DNA from: Cladophialophora immunda
Lineage: Eukaryota; Ascomycota; Eurotiomycetes; Chaetothyriales; Herpotrichiellaceae
Reading direction: 5' to 3'
Assembly: GCF_000835495.1 (NCBI RefSeq)
Contig: NW_015622544.1
Coordinates: forward strand, 329,704-393,703
DNA: 64,000 bases
Part shown: positions 1 through 11,733 of the stretch, one piece after another
How the letters are laid out: every line of letters begins with the position of its first letter
How positions within the stretch are numbered: position 1 is the first letter of the stretch
Translations under genes and position numbers: made by a program
The notes under the pieces: model-generated
The model's input: only the letters and a program-made list of their open reading frames with translations
What the model was told of the DNA's origin: nothing
Database searches by the model: none

Positions 1-1067
1 CACCTGCATCGACCAACGCAGCCACCGCAGCACCAGCTGCTAAGTCTGCAACGCATCTCGATCAACGACGTTCAATTATTTCTGTCGTTTCTCTACCTCT
101 ACTTCCTTGGATTGACATCTCGAGTTATCCTTCATCTTAACTCTCTATATCAAAGCACTAACCCAGCCAAGCAGCAGCAAATCACCACTCCAACTTCCAC
201 TCTATACTACTCACCCTCGAGCTATTAGAACCCGTTCAATAGCCGATGAAGCCCACGCCTTGTCTCCTCCCCAGGTCAATCTACCATTCCATCGATCGTG
301 CCGTCGCTAACTACATGCCTCGCTATAAGTCAAATTCAAGACTCAACCCGGAATCAGTGGTAACAAAGCAAACACAGATCAAACCAAAATCAAAACATAT
401 GCGCACCGTCCTGAACAGTTTCCTGTGGCCTTTGCTCTTCATCTCATAATCCCCATGCAATGGAGCTTGTTTTCGTCACAAGTCAGAACGCTCCTCCTCC
501 CAGAGTCTTGCACAAATGATCCCTAATCCACCCTTGCCGTCGCCGTCAAGGCTCGGTCCACCAAGTTGTGTCCAAAAGCAACCATATGTCTACCGTCCAT
601 CCCGAGCAAAAAGTGCCAAATTCATGCCCTATCCTCGCCCGGAATGTCTGCTCCAGCCCACCAATGCAAAATAAACAATCGCTTCGATAATGACAGTGAG
701 TACATCATGGTAGAAATCTGCCCTCCCGGTGTCTGGTTCCTGTGGTTCCCTTCCAGGCCGCAAAAACTCTGCGGCCTAGACCAAATCAGAAAATAACGCC
801 ATGTCGCTTGCCCGCCTGCTTGTTGTCTGCTAAAGGGGGAATCTTTGTGCTTGGAAATCAATCAACGACAATCTCGCCATGTCGGCTCAGCCCAAAATCC
901 CCAAAAACATATGCTCCCTGCCCAGGTCCCAAGCTGGACAGATGTATGCTAGCCGTAAAGCAGTTCAATATCACACCCATGCTAGACTTTCCACCATGCT
1001 GGAAATATGATGATCGTGCATCCCCGTAACACTGCACCCTCTCTCTCTCTCCTGCAGCCTGCCTCCT
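1..1067. other. Non-coding left edge
   Basis: I see no gene here. The first 250 bases are rich in CA/CT and CAG and resemble a fungal promoter or leader, perhaps of a gene beyond the left edge. The right part lies downstream of the RRM-protein stop codon, so it should hold that gene's 3' UTR; a CT-dinucleotide run followed by CTGCAG lies just beyond the stop at about 1041-1057. Only short frames without recognisable protein features are present. Confidence 0.5.
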
Positions 1068-2636
1068 TCACCGTCCGAGCATGTAGTCGGGATAGATTCC
1101 CCCGACTCCTCCCGGTCCCGGTGCCCCACCGTTCATCGCCATCCCCCGCATATTGGGCGCCGGACTAGCTCCCAGAGGGAATCCTTGATTCACAAAAGCC
1201 CCTGGAGGGACACCAGCGCCATTCATCCCGGCCAGGGACATGTTGAGTCCTGGCGGAACCGACAGGCCTGGAGGCGGTCCACTAGCCGTCGAAAAGCCAC
1301 CAGGCGTGACATTGCTGTATCCGCTGACACTCATCGGCCCCGTGGCGCTAAGGGGCGTGCTTGGGTTGTTGCTACCGGGCTGACCAGCACGGACTCCCAG
1401 CGGATTCTTCGAGAAGCTCAACCGGATGCCCCCTTTGACACTATTATGGAGCTGCGCCCCGTACAACTCATGCAGGGCCTTGGTTGCAAACGAAATGTCT
1501 TCAAATTCCACAAAACACATTGGCCCGTTCTGTTTGGTCCGGAAGCACAACCTTTTGTAACCGCGCTGTTTGGAAAACATCGCTTTGAGCTCGTCCTCCG
1601 AGGTGTCAATCGGTAAGTTGCCAACATACAAGGTGTTACAGGGTGGGTTTTGGTCGGCAGGATTGACAGGCGGATAGTTATGCCGTAGGTAGGGTTGAGA
1701 GGGAATCGAGTAGTGTCCGTTGGGCCCTATTATAGGAAATTGCGCGTGAGGTGTGCGAGATCCGACCGCAGACCGAGGAGATGCATAGTTGGACGCCGCC
1801 CCGTTCCCAATATTGGTGTTCAGGGAGAGGGCCGAGAAGGCACCAGTAGGCATATGCGGGTTGTTTGGCTTTTTGCCCGTTGGGTTGCTTGATGAGTTGT
1901 TCATATACGCCAGGGGATCCTTCAGCAACTCGCCCGTGTCGTCATCTGCGCCGTCTTCGTTGATTACCTTCTTTCCGCTGGCTCGAGGGCGATCCGCCAG
2001 GCCACTCGGTATAGGCGACTGCGGCGAAAAGATCGTCTGCAGTTGGGAACTGGTGTCAGATGACACCAGTTCTGGCGGAGATCCCACAGGCGGCGGAGAC
2101 GTCTTGTCCATGGACTGGAAGGTGCCGTTAAACCGCGAGGATTTCTGGGCGCTGGCCATGGAGGGCGACACCGACTGGCCTATTTTGCGGCTAGCCAGAG
2201 GATCAATGGTGTTGCGTCGAGGTATTGCTGCCATAGATGGGTTGTTTATCACTTCCACAATCATTTTGGCCTGTCCAGCTGTGTTAGGCTTGCCATCAAG
2301 CATGGTTTGTGCCTCAGTTGCCCCAGCCATGGAACCAAATCGAGCGACCGCGGTGGTGAAGCCGGCATCTTCTTCATACTCGTTCGGGATGATCTCGGTA
2401 TCTTGTAGGTCTTTGGCGAACAAAAGCATCGTGCGCACCGCCTCGAGGGTCGTATTTCGTGGCAGACGTCGCAACATGACTGTCGGCAGAGCCATGAGCG
2501 CGGCTTCATTCGCGCTCGACATCCGCCTGTCGGCAGCCGCACCCTCAAACCCTAAAGGATGCGCGGGCATAGTATATGAATCCGACAAACTAAGCTGCAG
2601 TCGAGGTTCCGGGAAATTAAATGCAACCACACTCAT
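1068..2636 (-). CDS. Two-RRM RNA-binding protein, Whi3/Scw1 family
   Basis: An uninterrupted 522-residue protein. RRM1 lies at about residues 52-130 and carries LRRLPRNTT as RNP2-like strand. RRM2 at about 333-416 is stronger: TLYVGNLP (RNP2) and MCFVEFED (RNP1). Between them is a Ser/Pro/Asn-rich disordered linker, and the tail after RRM2 is rich in Gly, Pro, Ser and Met. This order (weak RRM, long linker, strong RRM near the C terminus, low-complexity tail) matches yeast Whi3/Whi4 and fission yeast Scw1/Mde7. These bind mRNAs such as G1-cyclin transcripts and affect cell size and wall integrity. Target specificity here is inference. The first ATG gives a normal N terminus. The 4 kb upstream holds no other gene, so a long leader is possible. 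Confidence 0.85.
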   Translation of the reverse strand: MSVVAFNFPEPRLQLSLSDSYTMPAHPLGFEGAAADRRMSSANEAALMALPTVMLRRLPRNTTLEAVRTMLLFAKDLQDTEIIPNEYEEDAGFTTAVARFGSMAGATEAQTMLDGKPNTAGQAKMIVEVINNPSMAAIPRRNTIDPLASRKIGQSVSPSMASAQKSSRFNGTFQSMDKTSPPPVGSPPELVSSDTSSQLQTIFSPQSPIPSGLADRPRASGKKVINEDGADDDTGELLKDPLAYMNNSSSNPTGKKPNNPHMPTGAFSALSLNTNIGNGAASNYASPRSAVGSRTPHAQFPIIGPNGHYSIPSQPYLRHNYPPVNPADQNPPCNTLYVGNLPIDTSEDELKAMFSKQRGYKRLCFRTKQNGPMCFVEFEDISFATKALHELYGAQLHNSVKGGIRLSFSKNPLGVRAGQPGSNNPSTPLSATGPMSVSGYSNVTPGGFSTASGPPPGLSVPPGLNMSLAGMNGAGVPPGAFVNQGFPLGASPAPNMRGMAMNGGAPGPGGVGGIYPDYMLGR

Positions 2637-5600
2637 GCTTCGAAGAGCGAGGAGGAGTAGGGAGAGTCGGACCTTCGCCTACCACTAACCCGAGCTGAAC
2701 TGGAAACGGCAAGAAGGCTCCTTTGACAGTAGAATGTCAAGGATAAACCAGGAGCAAGACACTTTGCTTGAAGGGGAATTGGTTGAGCGCCGTGCAATTA
2801 CACATTCAGGATGGAGATAGTTTGGTAGCTCTTTGCGATTGAAGATGTGCCGGTTCTGAGTACCGAGTCAATACCCAAAATGCTGTGCAAAGGGCCGTAA
2901 ACGGGAACGATAGATTCCGGGACTCAGTGGGGAGTTATTTGCCAGTGCCCGGAGGGTCAAGACCGAAGTGATACTTGTGAAACCTGAAACGGTGACAGCA
3001 ACAGCTCCAGTAGTTCCCAGCAAGAGTAGTTATCAATCTCGAGGGGTGATGTGACAAGTACCGACAAGTCCTAAGACGATACTCAAAGGTAAGAAAAGGA
3101 GTATCCACCGCAGGGTCGATCGTGCGTCGACCGTCGCAAAGCGAAGTGGCCAATTGATGAGAGAGCGAGACGAATGACAGAGCAAAGGAAGTCGAAGATG
3201 ATGACAATATTCTCAGGTTATAGCGACAAGGTGCGGGAGAGATGTATGAAGACAGAAGGACAAAGAATGGGACGGGGAGAGCAGTTCAGTCGGAAAAGGG
3301 CTGAGGATTCCAGGAAGTTGAGAGAGATGCAGAGGTGGGATAGCGATTCTAACGACGCGGAATATTTTGGCGGCGTCGACTGACCCTGTCGATAGGGAGC
3401 GATAAAGAACGGCTAGGCCTGGGGAGCCTGTGTTTGGCAGACGCCAGGATGATCAATCGTGCCAATCCGACACCCTTGTGGCTTGCAGATGGCCTTCCAA
3501 GACGCCTCGCACCCAGCTGGAGGCGCAGGGTGGGCAGGGCGAGATACAAATCGCGATCGCGCGGCGACCGGGTGGTGGAGATGGAGCCGGGCAGTAGGGC
3601 CTGGGTGCGCACCACGCTAAACAGGCCGCACGGCCAGGGTGCTGAGTGGTGGAAGCCGAGAGGGGGTGTTTGGCAGCTGATATTGGCCCTGCCCAGATAT
3701 GTAAGCTTCCACCGTGTCCACCACGAGCAGAGATAAACGCGGAGAGATGATCAGTGGGGATCAGGTAGGGGACTTTCAGTACACCTGCACACGAAACCAA
3801 AGACACGGCGCAGTTCGCTTGAGAGGTTCTTGAATGGCAGTCGGGGGAGAAACGAGGCCGGATCAGGCTGTCAGGATTCAAGCGAGGACGAGGAAGGGAG
3901 ATCCGATGGGTTTGGCCACGGGGTTTTGGTGGATGGCGTAAATTTAATGAAGCTATCGCAAGCTTTGGCGTGGGTATCTGGACCAAAAGATCATTACCGG
4001 AGTCGGTTGAGGTCGGACACGGGGGTGGGCAAACTTCAGGGAAAAGAGGTATGCCGTTTGAGTCGGGACCACGCCGTCGGTTGGTCGTAGGATCAGGTAT
4101 CCGTTAGGCGATTGGGGATGTTGCTAGTTGTTGTGGGAGCCAGTATGAGTCCTAAAGATCTGGTGGAGAGTTTGAGGAGTGTGTGCGAGAGATGCCGCCT
4201 CCCAGCTGTAAGTGGCTAGGCACTGTAGGGGCAAGAGCCTTGGGGGCGCGACCAGCGAGGGAGTGGTGATGGTGAACGTACCCTATCTGGTCAAAGTCGA
4301 AGAAGTCTCATGCCTGAGGCAGCCAAATAGGAGACGCCAGAGATACAGAATGGTGCCGTAATTGGATCCCCGACCGTAGACTCGGGACAGCAGACAGTAG
4401 CACCCTCCGAGTCGAGTCCGAGTTAAACCAGAAAGAAAGGGAACGGGTACTCCGTATTTTGGTGTCCCTCTGAGGCGCTCTGGGTGTGGAAGTTTGGTGA
4501 CAGGCACTATCGAGCACCAATAAACGGCTTGACGAAATGGACGCTTCCGTGCCAACTGGGTTAGGGTAATTTGCACATTTCTGAAGAGCGCGAATGGCGG
4601 GTTGCAGCCGAACACCTTTTGCCTGTGTGCCTGTGTGTCCCTTTCTTTGACTGGCCACCTCTTTTTCTTGCTCTCTGAGGACGTTTGTCGACTGAGCTTG
4701 AGTTTCATGAGCTGGGCCAGACTGAGTTTTGGAGCCCTCCCGGGGGAGGGAATAGCTCTCGGAGTTCGGAGGGCAGTGATAAGCATCCAAAACGCACGTC
4801 CCTTCTAGCCCCGTCGGTCGCCCCAGGCCTTCCAAGTGCAAAAAGTTGACAGGGTCAAGGGAGTCTGGCATATCCCTGCTTGCTGCCCATAGGGCTAGGG
4901 ACCATTTCGTTCTCCTCCTTTTCCTCCCTGCCCAATTGACACGATAACGGGGGATGCTGACTCCGTAGGGGGGTGACTCGATCTTCGAATGCTCCGCGCG
5001 TGCATGTTCTTCTGCCACCACACCAGCGTGCTGAGTGGCACCGTCGGTTTGTCTTTCTCAGAGTCTGGGTACCAATGATCGTGAGGCCGTGACGGCGCTG
5101 CCGGGGCTGGTGACCACTGACCCCTCAATCACAAACTCGATCCTCCGCCGACCACCAGATCAGCTTCCAGCTGCTCCCACACACTAGTATTGAAGAGGGG
5201 GCTTCGAGTTCTGGATTTTTGAGGGACCGCAGGGCCTATTGGGTACCTATCGCGTTAAACTTCCGATTGGGCGAGTTCCCTCAAATGCGACGGAACGGGG
5301 GGCTTGTGGGATTCGTTCTGAGGGTTCCCCGAGACCGTGGTGTCTCGTAGCTCTTTTGTCCTAACCAACACTCAACCACGTGGGGTCGTCGTAGGAGGTC
5401 ACGTCGTCGCCGTCGTTCGTCTCGTTGCAGGTTTGCTTTGACTGTGCGTGCTGGTCAGTTCAAGTACTTGCAGGCAGCCCCCAACATGAGCTATGAGGCC
5501 CTTTGAGAAGTCTCATGGACTTTTGCAGCTCACCTGAATCGCTAACCCGAGAGAGCATTCATGGCTCCAGTATCCTTGTTGCTTTAGTCGGAGCCGCAGT

Positions 5601-6612
5601 CAAATGCTCGGTACCTGAAACAGCGAGGGGTAGCCCTGAATGATCTTCCCAACCCGCATGACTGCTTGGCTCCTAGCCTGCGGCGCTCCGTGGATGAATT
5701 GGCTGCTGATAGGACTCGCGGAATTCCCCAGGTGCATTTCCGCAGACCTTTCCCATGGACCTTTCTGGCGCTAGACAGAGACACCAGCTTGTCAGCTTGG
5801 GCACATTGGAGGAGGGTGTGCTGACTGGCCACATGAATGGCAGACCAAACACCTTGAAGACTGGTCTGTGCCGCGTGTCAGGACATGGGCCCCGCAGCCA
5901 TCCCAATCGCCCTGAACAGGACATTCACACTGTTGACTACTGGCTCACAAGTGGAGAGGGGACAGTGGCTCCAAGAAAGGTATTTCTTTAGTTCCTTGAA
6001 GACGGCAACATTGCCCGCTGCTGAGTCTCGCTAGTGGAGGAGACAAAGAGTCAAACTTGCGCCACACGGGCCCGCTTCCCCCCACTCTCACACCGTCTAC
6101 AAAGTCGCCATCCCCGTGCATCCGTGGCTCTGCGACAGCCAAATCTGCAGTGGCAGCGGCAGTGGCATATGTTCGAGAATGGTTCGAACATGTCCAGATG
6201 CTCTGGGTGATGCAGTGGCCACTTCTCTCATTGTTCTCCATCTCCCTGTCAATGTGTCCAAGAGATGCCAGTAGTCTTCGATATCAACCCGGTCGGGAAC
6301 ACATCGCCCAGTGTCACATGGCCCCAAGCTGTCAAGGTTCTGCCGTGTAACCCCAACCTGTACGAGTAGCTCTCAAAAACGGCACATCCCTTTCCTCGTG
6401 CAACTTTGCAGTCGAAAGGCGACCAACGAGACAGCACGAAGCCGGTATCCTGAACCTTGTTTGGCTGAACGGCGCTCGAGATGCATATCCAAAAGTCCAC
6501 CAACGGAAACAATATCCCCTCCAGCGTCACCGTCTTCAGCCGGATCAAAGAGCAGCCACTGAGACATCCAACTTTCGTGTCGTGACATTGACTTCTTTAA
6601 GATTCATGTCCC
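2637..6612. other. Gene-poor 4 kb island
   Basis: No convincing gene is visible. Several frames of 80-237 codons exist on both strands, but they overlap each other, are rich in Arg, Ser and Pro, and show no domain. The stretch lies upstream of the RRM-protein gene (minus strand) and downstream of the UBA-UIM gene (minus strand). It may hold a long leader or regulatory region of the former and the 3' UTR of the latter. The 9-mer TACTCCGTA occurs at 4448-4456. Confidence 0.5.
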
Positions 6613-9243
6613 CTACACCGCATTTGCATCCTCAACCTCCAGGAAGCCGCTGCCACTATCATTTTCTCCCTTTTCCTGGACCGTGTCGCTTCCGTATCTT
6701 TGCAGCATTTGTTCGGCGTACAAGCCAATCTTATTGCCCTTTCTCTCCTGCATTTCCTGCTTGCCGACGGTTTCCTCGTATGACGGCGGCTGTTCCAGAA
6801 AGCGGGGCGAACTGTCTTCTGTCTCATTTCTAGGCGAAGGTTGCGTGTCCTCATGGTCGGGGCTCGAGGTCGACATAGGTGTGAGCTCACGCACTGAACC
6901 GCTGGAAGCTGTTGGGTCAATCAAAGGGACGTCTTCAAATTCGGTTTCGACTTCATGATCTGCGGCTGCAGCAGGTAGTGGACCTTCTTCTTGTTGCAGT
7001 TCCTCCGCAAATGCTTGGTTATCGCGGTCTACAAAATGCCGGAGTGAAATGCCTACTTCGCCCCCTTGAAAGTTCATCGCGTTTTCGTTGGCATATACCA
7101 GCAGCACTGAGTTGGATTCCTTCCTGACCGCTTCCAGCACTTCGGCTTGCTGGACCCTGGTGATTGAGAAAGGGGCGGTCTCTGCCTGCTTGATTGCCTC
7201 TGCCTGGGCTCTAGTCACGGGCCCAACCATTGGAGGGTGGAAGATGGCGGGTTGGGCTTCGTCTTGTAACCACGCAGTTCTCCACCAATCACCAGTTAGG
7301 CTGTCCTGGTCCAATACATCGTCGTCGATCAGGTAGTTGATTTTTGTGTTTTGTCGTCGGAAATAGGTGACTCCGGGCTTGGTCGCGACGCCCTGAAGTG
7401 TGTATTTGCGATTAGGAACGTCCGGAATCTCTGGCGTGGGTTTTGTGAGTCGCATTGTGATCTGGCGGCTCCTGAGACGAAGCTCGTTTTTGCGTTGTTC
7501 CAGAGAGTCCAACTTTTGCCGAATCTTTTGAAGCACCGATTGCAATGCCGACCCGAGCTCGTCCACGTCGGCCTGGTTGACTGTGTCTTGTGCTCCGGAT
7601 GCCTGGCTGTCAAGAAAGCCATTTGAGACAGATTTCTTACCCAACACCGTGGTCGAAGCCTTGACTGCAGAATTGAGAACTTCACCAACATCGAGAAGTC
7701 TGTTATCGGACGACTTGTAAATCTGGCAGCGGCGTTGAATGTGAGTGTATTGGTCTATCTCCCGGCGGATAGACTGCAGCTCTTTGCGTATCTGCTGCAT
7801 CTGCTCTCTGCATTCGTACATGTACCGATCGGGGTACCATACGGGATCCAATTGCAGTTCCGAGCTCCGAGACGTGCTGTTAGGATCATGGACTCGGATG
7901 GTGAAGATCTCCGCGCAATGGCTGATCCAGACGTCATCGATGTTCCCATGTTCATCATTCCAGATCGTGTTGTCGAGCAAATCGGTCAACGTCTCGCCTG
8001 GGAAATGATTGATGAAAGGGTCGATGCAATTCAGGGTTTTCTCCGCTGCGTCGGAGTCGCCCAGACCTCCCGCCTTTGTCGCCACGGAACTGAAAACCTG
8101 CGTCAGTTGCTCTTGAGGGGCCTGTTTCATAGCAGCAGATGTCCAAGCTTCTAGGAAGCGATGGAATGGTGTGGCGTCGGCTCGGTTGCGAATGGCCTGC
8201 AAATCTGCCAAAGCATCGACACTGCCGTAGGCGCGAGTGGTTCTGTCAAGGAAAGCCATCAGGCACTGCACTTCGGTAAGCAGATTGCACTCTTGCCGGT
8301 CAATCCGGAGAGTATTGTCGGTCGAAAGGGCCTTGGTGTTCTCGTCAGTGGCCCCTGACCACCAGCTATTATCGTGGGCATAGGCATGGACTTTCATAGC
8401 AGGCATGAGAAGCGCTTGGCGAGCGAGAGGGATATTGTGGTAGATAGTAAGCAAGGATCCCAAGTAGCCAGTGTCCTTTGAGCCACGCAGAAAAGCGGGT
8501 GCACCGCCTGTTCTTCGCCGCTTCGATGGTGGCGGATGCTCAATGATCTCCCGCGAGGTCGAATAGGTCGTTAAAGCCCAACTGCTAGGATCGTAGTATT
8601 CCCGGTTGGCAGGGCCGAAGTGTGCCCCGGTTGTTGTAACTCCGTCCTCCTGTGCTGGCAGGGCCTGCCCTAGTGACTCAGCCATTGCACGCTGGAGGTC
8701 TGGATCGTTCATCTCTTCTTGTTCTTTGAGGGATTTGACATTGCTTGCTGAAGCGGCAGCATGCTCGGAGGAGAGGTCCATCATGGAATGGTCGGCTCGC
8801 GAAGGCGGGCGAGATAGAGCGGCGACTCCTCCCATGCTCGCATCATCTTGGACTGCAGAGAAGGCCTTTGTCAGTATAGAAGCACTCTAGTCGGTGTGTG
8901 TACCCCAGCTCTTACATGGAATATTGTCTTGATACTGCCAGTCGTTCGAAGCAGGCTGTGCTCACACCCACGTGTTAGCGAGCATTTCTCGGACTGAGCG
9001 ACGGTCGAAGCGAGCTTACGGGCTCTTCTATCACGGACCTCACGGGGTCTTCGAAAAAGGTATTGATGGCACCGTTGACGTCGTTGTTGCTTTTCTGTCC
9101 CGCAAGGCGTTAATGGTTGTCCTTTGTGTCCATATGATATTTGTCCAGCTCACCTTGAGCAGAATCCTTGCGCAGGCTTCATCCACCTGTGTTATGGCGC
9201 AGACTTGGGACATTTGATCCCTGGTAGGTTGTACGCCCGCCAT
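6613..9243 (-). CDS. UBA-UIM protein with catalytically degenerate USP domain
   Basis: Hand-spliced from four exons: 9154-9243, 9020-9094, 8916-8955 and 6613-8852 (2445 nt, 814 residues). Introns begin GTGAGC, GTAAGC and GTAAGA and end in CAG, and the frame is kept through all three. The short exons supply a UBA-type N terminus (ITQVDEACARILLK, then NNDVNGAINTFFED). A UIM follows at about residues 115-132 (DPDLQRAMAESLG). The remainder is spaced like USP25/USP28. Residues about 192-217 align with the USP Cys box (DTGYLGSLLTIYHNIPLARQ) but have no Cys. The strand ending WYPDRYMY corresponds to the family's LYLDRYM. A coiled coil lies at about 414-535. The His-box equivalent (YTLQGVATKPGVTYFRRQ) has no GH. 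I infer a ubiquitin-binding pseudo-deubiquitinase. The acidic tail is disordered. Confidence 0.75.
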
Positions 9244-10205
9244 TGTGGGAGAGATGTCGATGGCACATTAATCAATGCAGTGAAAGGGAGGACGCGAGCC
9301 CAGAGTCTGAAGGTCTAGGAAGAGAAACCGAGGCCGGGATGTTGGCAAGCAACGCTTCGGAGATATGACTTTGCTCCAGGACGAACTCAAATGCCGGCAA
9401 AATGGCACGATTTGTATAGGTGAAGATCATGAACAAGTTGAAGAACGGTCTCTGCTACTCCAATTCCAGGTGGCCGTATAACAAAGTGCTGTGCCTGGTA
9501 ATTCTAGGTTAATAACAAAGCGCAGGCAGATTTCCCCGCAAATACAAGGCCTTCAAGGCCTCTGGAAGAAAAGGTGGCGGTCTGACAGAGAATAGACGCC
9601 ATCTTGCGATCTAGTCAGTCGCTCAATAGTGACGAGGCGAGCGCCAGATCAAATATAGCTAGTATTGTTAATAAGGATAAGGATGCCGCTATGTCCGAGG
9701 ACAGAATCAAGACTCTTTTCAATGATCGTTACCTTTGAGTCAATAGTGAATCTCTTCAACAGTACCATTTCTCGTCAGACGATGCCACTTATTTTTCCTA
9801 TTGGCTCGACATATGCCTGCGGCCACACGTGATTCTCCCACACAAACCCCGAGGTCTCAAGCGGCAGCAAAATCGCCAAGACTGTCATAAAGGGCACAAA
9901 TCCCCAAAGTCGAACGTCCTTCGATCATCCCGCAAACCGAAGCTCAATTCACTTTTCCATCTCCCATCCTCATCCCTGTACAGCTAGGACGGAAATCTAA
10001 GCCCTGTCTTGAGATTTCCTGAGCCTCTTATTCCCGGTTTCCTTACCGCCTCTGTAGCTTTTCTTGAGTCTTGGATTCAAGGGCTCGGCGAAAAGGTCAT
10101 TTCAGTCCGGGCAATCGAATTTGTGTGCTTTGCGCTTTCGAACCGTCGAGCCGTGAACCGATCTGAGCTGAGGGAAGCTCAGCAACAGACAGCCAACCCG
10201 CCACC
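9244..10205. promoter_or_regulatory. Divergent promoter region, UBA-UIM gene / egd1
   Basis: This 962-bp gap separates two divergent start codons and should carry both promoters. No gene is visible in it. The egd1 start has a good Kozak-like context (ccaccATGg). No specific binding site is claimed. Confidence 0.5.
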
Positions 10206-11028
10206 ATGGATCAAGAAAAGCTCAAGCGCATGCAGGCGCAGGTGCGAATTGGTACGTTGCTCTCAATATCCACGACAAAACTATGTCCTGTGTGCACCCT
10301 GCTAACAATTGACATAGGGTATGTACCTCGAACCTCCCCCCCCTCAGACTACGTTTGGTCTCCGAGACCAAGACATCGTATTTTGAGACCGAATGCCCCT
10401 CCGTCTGACATTTCAATTTCTTGATACAGAGGCAAAGGCACCCCGCGCCGCAAAACCAAGAAGGTGCACAAGAGCTCTGGGACAGACGACAAGAAACTCC
10501 AGACGACGCTTAAAAAGATGAACGTGCAGCCCATCCAGGCGATCGAGGAGGTCAACATGTTTAAGGAAGACGGCAATGTGATACATTTCGCCGCGCCCAA
10601 GGGTACGTCCTCTCTAGTTTTACAGAAACATCACAGCGAGAACGGGGAGGCCCGAGGGACAAAAGATTACCACGAAAGCAAGAGGAGGATGAGAAGGGTG
10701 CACGGAATAATTGACATCCAAGATGAACCATAAGCTAACATGTCGTCTTCCCTTTTGCACTCCAGTCCACGCCTCAGTTCCCTCCAACACGTTCGCCATC
10801 TACGGCAACGGCGAAGACAAGGAGCTCACGGAACTCGTTCCGGGAATCCTGAACCAACTCGGCCCCGACAGCCTCGCCTCTTTACGCCGCTTGGCAGAGT
10901 CGTATCAGAGTTTACAGAAGAAAGAAGGCGGCGAGAAGGGCGAGGGCAAGAAAGAAGGCGAGGACGAGGATGACGACGAGATCCCGGACCTGGTCGAAGG
11001 GGAGAACTTCGAGGGCAAAGTTGAGTAG
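10206..11028 (+). CDS. egd1: Nascent polypeptide-associated complex subunit beta
   Basis: Beta-NAC binds nascent chains at the ribosome exit as a heterodimer with alpha-NAC. Exons are 10206-10251, the single base 10318, 10430-10602 and 10766-11028, giving 483 nt and 160 residues, the usual size. The start [20 protein letters not shown] matches the ribosome-binding N terminus of BTF3/Egd1. The NAC domain follows ([65 protein letters not shown]), then an acidic Lys/Glu/Asp tail. Intron 3 (10603-10765) starts GTACGT and has a GCTAAC branch site. The odd part is the first intron pair, described separately: without the single G at 10318 the frame breaks. Function is secure; the microexon rests on sequence logic and needs RNA evidence. 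Confidence 0.93.
10252..10429 (+). other. egd1: Two introns flanking a 1-nt exon in egd1
   Basis: Intron A (10252-10317, 66 nt) has donor GTACGT, branch site GCTAAC and acceptor CATAG. It is followed by a single G (10318) and at once by intron B (10319-10429, 111 nt), with donor GTATGT, a CTGAC branch site and acceptor ATACAG. Joining ATT-G, G and A-GGC gives Ile-Gly-Gly, restoring the conserved RIGGKGT. One alternative is a single intron 10252-10431 using an ACAGAG acceptor. It stays in frame but deletes one conserved Gly and needs a disfavoured GAG acceptor while ignoring two good internal sites. Confidence 0.7.
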
Positions 11029-11733
11029 AGAAGAGTCCCGAGATACGCTGGTTGGTGGGGTGGAGGTGCGATTCCCCGAATGTAAAAAGGGCCTGAGTTT
11101 AAAAAGGGAAAAAACACCATGGAAATGCAAAAAGAAGTGAAATCCGTATCAATGGAACCCCCCCCTTCTTTGCATAACAGCGAGGAAACAGGAATGGTCA
11201 CCTCCTAGCGGAAACGCGTGTTGAAATGGGGGAGACTGGCTTGTTTTTCGATCTCTGCACTCGGTACTGCTCTCCTATTCAATCTTTCGCTGCCGCCACT
11301 GCCACTGCCACTGCCACTGCCACTGCCACCGCCAAAAAGGAACCATATGGGAGAGAGATCAGGGGTGGTGGGACAATTACTACTACTACTACATGATTGC
11401 ACACTGGGAGAACCGCAGCCCAAAAGAATCCGATCCCAGCCTAGTAGGGGGAAAACGGTGCCGAACAGGAGTCCAATCGGTGCCAGAGACCACCTTTCAG
11501 TCCCTCCTGTTGGTTCCCCCAATCTTCTGGATGATTTTTGGAGATGTTGTCGCTCGTGACGCGTTAAGCCTTCCCCCGTGATGATGACCATCTCCACTGG
11601 AAAGCCTGCCTCGTTAGTTTTCGCCTCGAGTGTAGGAATCGCCAATTTCGCATAGCTGAATTATTCATGTGCGCTTTCCAATTCGTGTCTGCATTGAGAG
11701 TGATGGATCAGTCTGTACAATGTCCTGGCACCC
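11029..11733. other. Convergent 3' region of egd1 and nup53
   Basis: These 705 bp lie between two convergent genes and should contain both 3' UTRs. A hexanucleotide repeat (ACTGCC units) spans about 11290-11333. It creates a meaningless Gly-Ser repeat in one antisense frame, which is not evidence of a gene. Confidence 0.6.
11290..11333. repeat. ACTGCC hexanucleotide microsatellite
   Basis: About six to seven units of ACTGCC, with the first and last units varied to CCGCC. It lies in the shared 3' flank of egd1 and the Nup53-type gene. Confidence 0.85.

Noticed and set aside
1789..2688. 299-codon plus-strand frame
   Set aside because: It is the antisense of the RRM protein gene, whose two RNA-binding domains are clear.
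3453..3986. 177-codon minus-strand frame
   Set aside because: Proline/arginine-rich composition with no motif, and competing frames on the other strand.
4308..5021. 237-codon minus-strand frame
   Set aside because: It overlaps another long frame, is rich in Arg, Ser and Pro, has no domain, and sits in a gene-poor stretch; it looks like chance.
10252..10431. Single-intron model for the start of egd1
   Set aside because: It is in frame, but it deletes a conserved Gly, uses a GAG acceptor, and ignores a perfect internal GCTAAC...TAG and GTATGT pair. It is kept as the main alternative.
11205..11645. Frame with a Gly-Ser repeat
   Set aside because: The repeat comes from an ACTGCC microsatellite in the shared 3' flank; nothing else supports a gene.
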